NCBI GenBank assembly: GCA_032073245.1
Contig: DAMANX010000002.1
Location: 124,001-188,000, forward strand
Reading direction: 5' to 3'
DNA from: QVMG01 sp032073245
GTDB lineage: Bacteria > Bacteroidota > Bacteroidia > Bacteroidales > Tannerellaceae
DNA: 64,000 nt
A program made the position numbers and the translations under genes. Shown in pieces: positions 63,283 through 64,000 of this stretch. The notes beneath the pieces are model-generated. The model worked only from the letters and a program-made list of their open reading frames with translations, ran no database searches and was not told the origin of the DNA. Each line of letters begins with the position of its first letter. Within the stretch, counting starts at the first letter, position 1.

Positions 63283-63344
63283 TATGTAGGGATATATTAT
63301 ACTTATGAAGGGAATAACCCTTTTCCCATCGTCTATAAATGAAA

Positions 63345-63372
63345 AAAGCCGCCTCCTTCCGGAGACGGCTTT
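63345..63372 (-). terminator. Terminator of rpoD
   Basis: Stem AAAGCCGCCTCC / GGAGACGGCTTT with a 4-base loop, one G-U pair, followed on the minus strand by a T-run. Confidence 0.9.
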
Positions 63373-63400
63373 CTTTTCCTCAATGTCTTTTGCAGAGGTT

Positions 63401-64000
63401 TTAACCTAGATAGGTTTTAAGGAGCTTGCTACGTGTTCCTTGTCTTAATCTTCTGATTGCCTTTTCTTTGATCTGGCGGACGCGCTCTCTAGTGAGGCCA
63501 AATTTGTCGCCAATCTCTTCTAATGTCATTTCTTGACAGCCAATACCGAAAAACATTTTGATAATTTCGCATTCTCTTTCGGTCAATGTAGCAAGCGCTC
63601 TATCAATTTCCTTTGCTAATGATTCGTTCATCAACGCACGGTCAGCAATTGGAGCATCATCGTTTACAAGCACATCCAAGAGGCTGTTATCTTCACCTTC
63701 TACGAACGGAGCATCCACTGAGATATGACGTCCGGATACCTTTAGAGTATCAGAAATCTTATCTACCGGAATATCCAATTCTTCTGCTAATTCTTCAGGA
63801 GAAGGACGTCGCTCGTTTTCCTGCTCGAAACGGGAAAAGGCTTTGCTGATTTTATTCAGCGAACCCACCTGGTTCAATGGAAGACGAACAATACGTGACT
63901 GCTCTGCCAAAGCTTGCAGAATAGACTGGCGAATCCACCATACTGCATAAGAAATAAACTTGAACCCACGAGTTTCATCAAATTTCTCAGCTGCTTTTAT
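63401..64000 (-). CDS. rpoD: Primary RNA polymerase sigma factor, C-terminal part
   Basis: The frame runs off the right edge, leaving the last 199 residues. Region 2 is seen from its middle (GFKFISYAVWWIRQSILQAL, the -10 recognition helix), then region 3 and region 4 with the helix-turn-helix TLEEIGDKFGLTRERVRQIKEKA. The closing KLLKTYLG is typical of Bacteroidetes primary sigma factors. This protein reads the TTTG/TAnnTTTG promoters noted elsewhere in the window. A strong terminator lies 28 bp after the stop. Confidence 0.95.
   Translation of the reverse strand: MKAAEKFDETRGFKFISYAVWWIRQSILQALAEQSRIVRLPLNQVGSLNKISKAFSRFEQENERRPSPEELAEELDIPVDKISDTLKVSGRHISVDAPFVEGEDNSLLDVLVNDDAPIADRALMNESLAKEIDRALATLTERECEIIKMFFGIGCQEMTLEEIGDKFGLTRERVRQIKEKAIRRLRQGTRSKLLKTYLG

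Noticed and set aside
62293..63400. tRNA or structured RNA gene in the rpoD-distal gap
   Set aside because: No cloverleaf, no GTTC-type T-loop and no known riboswitch or RNase P motif was found by eye.

Overview
The window looks like a chromosomal stretch of a Bacteroidales bacterium, most likely in or near the Parabacteroides/Tannerellaceae/Dysgonomonadaceae group. Evidence is the promoter style (TTG or TTTG, 19-21 bp, then TAnnTTTG), a NigD-like lipoprotein, a gnd-zwf-pgl cluster, a type 9 secretion-like C-terminal tail, MG2-domain and FtsX-like membrane proteins, and a primary sigma factor of the Bacteroidetes type. Genus is inference. Most genes are housekeeping; there is no prophage, integrative element, CRISPR array, rRNA or tRNA that I can see.

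Layout. 1-5.6 kb: M1 aminopeptidase (cut by the window edge), DUF4268 protein, M16 peptidase and panB. 5.7-12 kb: a small helical protein diverging from an AlaX-like editing protein, pgk, then the oxidative pentose phosphate operon gnd-zwf-pgl. 12-12.9 kb: 0.9 kb without genes, filled with nested inverted and tandem repeats. 12.9-20.5 kb: small secreted protein, SLC13/RCK transporter, DUF2156-GNAT pair, cytosolic alpha-amylase with a small partner, NigD-like lipoprotein. 20.6-26 kb: DUF418 membrane protein and a sigma-54 response regulator beside a hybrid histidine kinase. 26.4-33.8 kb: FabK/NMO-like flavoenzyme, an FtsH-patatin-100 aa-AI-2E operon, and O-acetylhomoserine sulfhydrylase divergent from an Lrp/AsnC regulator. 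33.9-40.7 kb: Yip1, PH-like and DUF2089 cassette, MG2-domain giant with a 54 aa secreted peptide upstream, FtsX-like permease. 40.8-50 kb: two damaged genes (a frameshifted DUF4349 lipoprotein and an RND efflux permease lacking its N-terminus and adaptor gene), an SDR protein, isochorismatase-like hydrolase, AraC regulator and outer membrane factor. 50-64 kb: CNNM/CorC protein, pheS, nth, nucleotide-sugar dehydrogenase, MBL hydrolase, murB, dcp, dCMP deaminase, S41 protease, formyl-THF cyclo-ligase, 1.1 kb of repeats, and the 3' end of rpoD.

The most unusual content lies between genes. (1) Three loci carry an imperfect palindrome starting GTAGAGAC in head-to-head pairs, and one locus carries a GC-rich relative starting GTAGGGGC. 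A foot tetranucleotide GTAG, an imperfect hairpin and inverted pairing is the plan of REP/REPIN elements. (2) In two paired elements the arms differ by compensatory base-pair changes, so the local hairpin of each arm seems to be what is maintained. (3) Two much longer inverted repeats (arms about 113 and 101 nt) enclose or contain tandem arrays with a strict 21-22 bp period. I do not recognise these and consider them the best candidates for an undescribed element.
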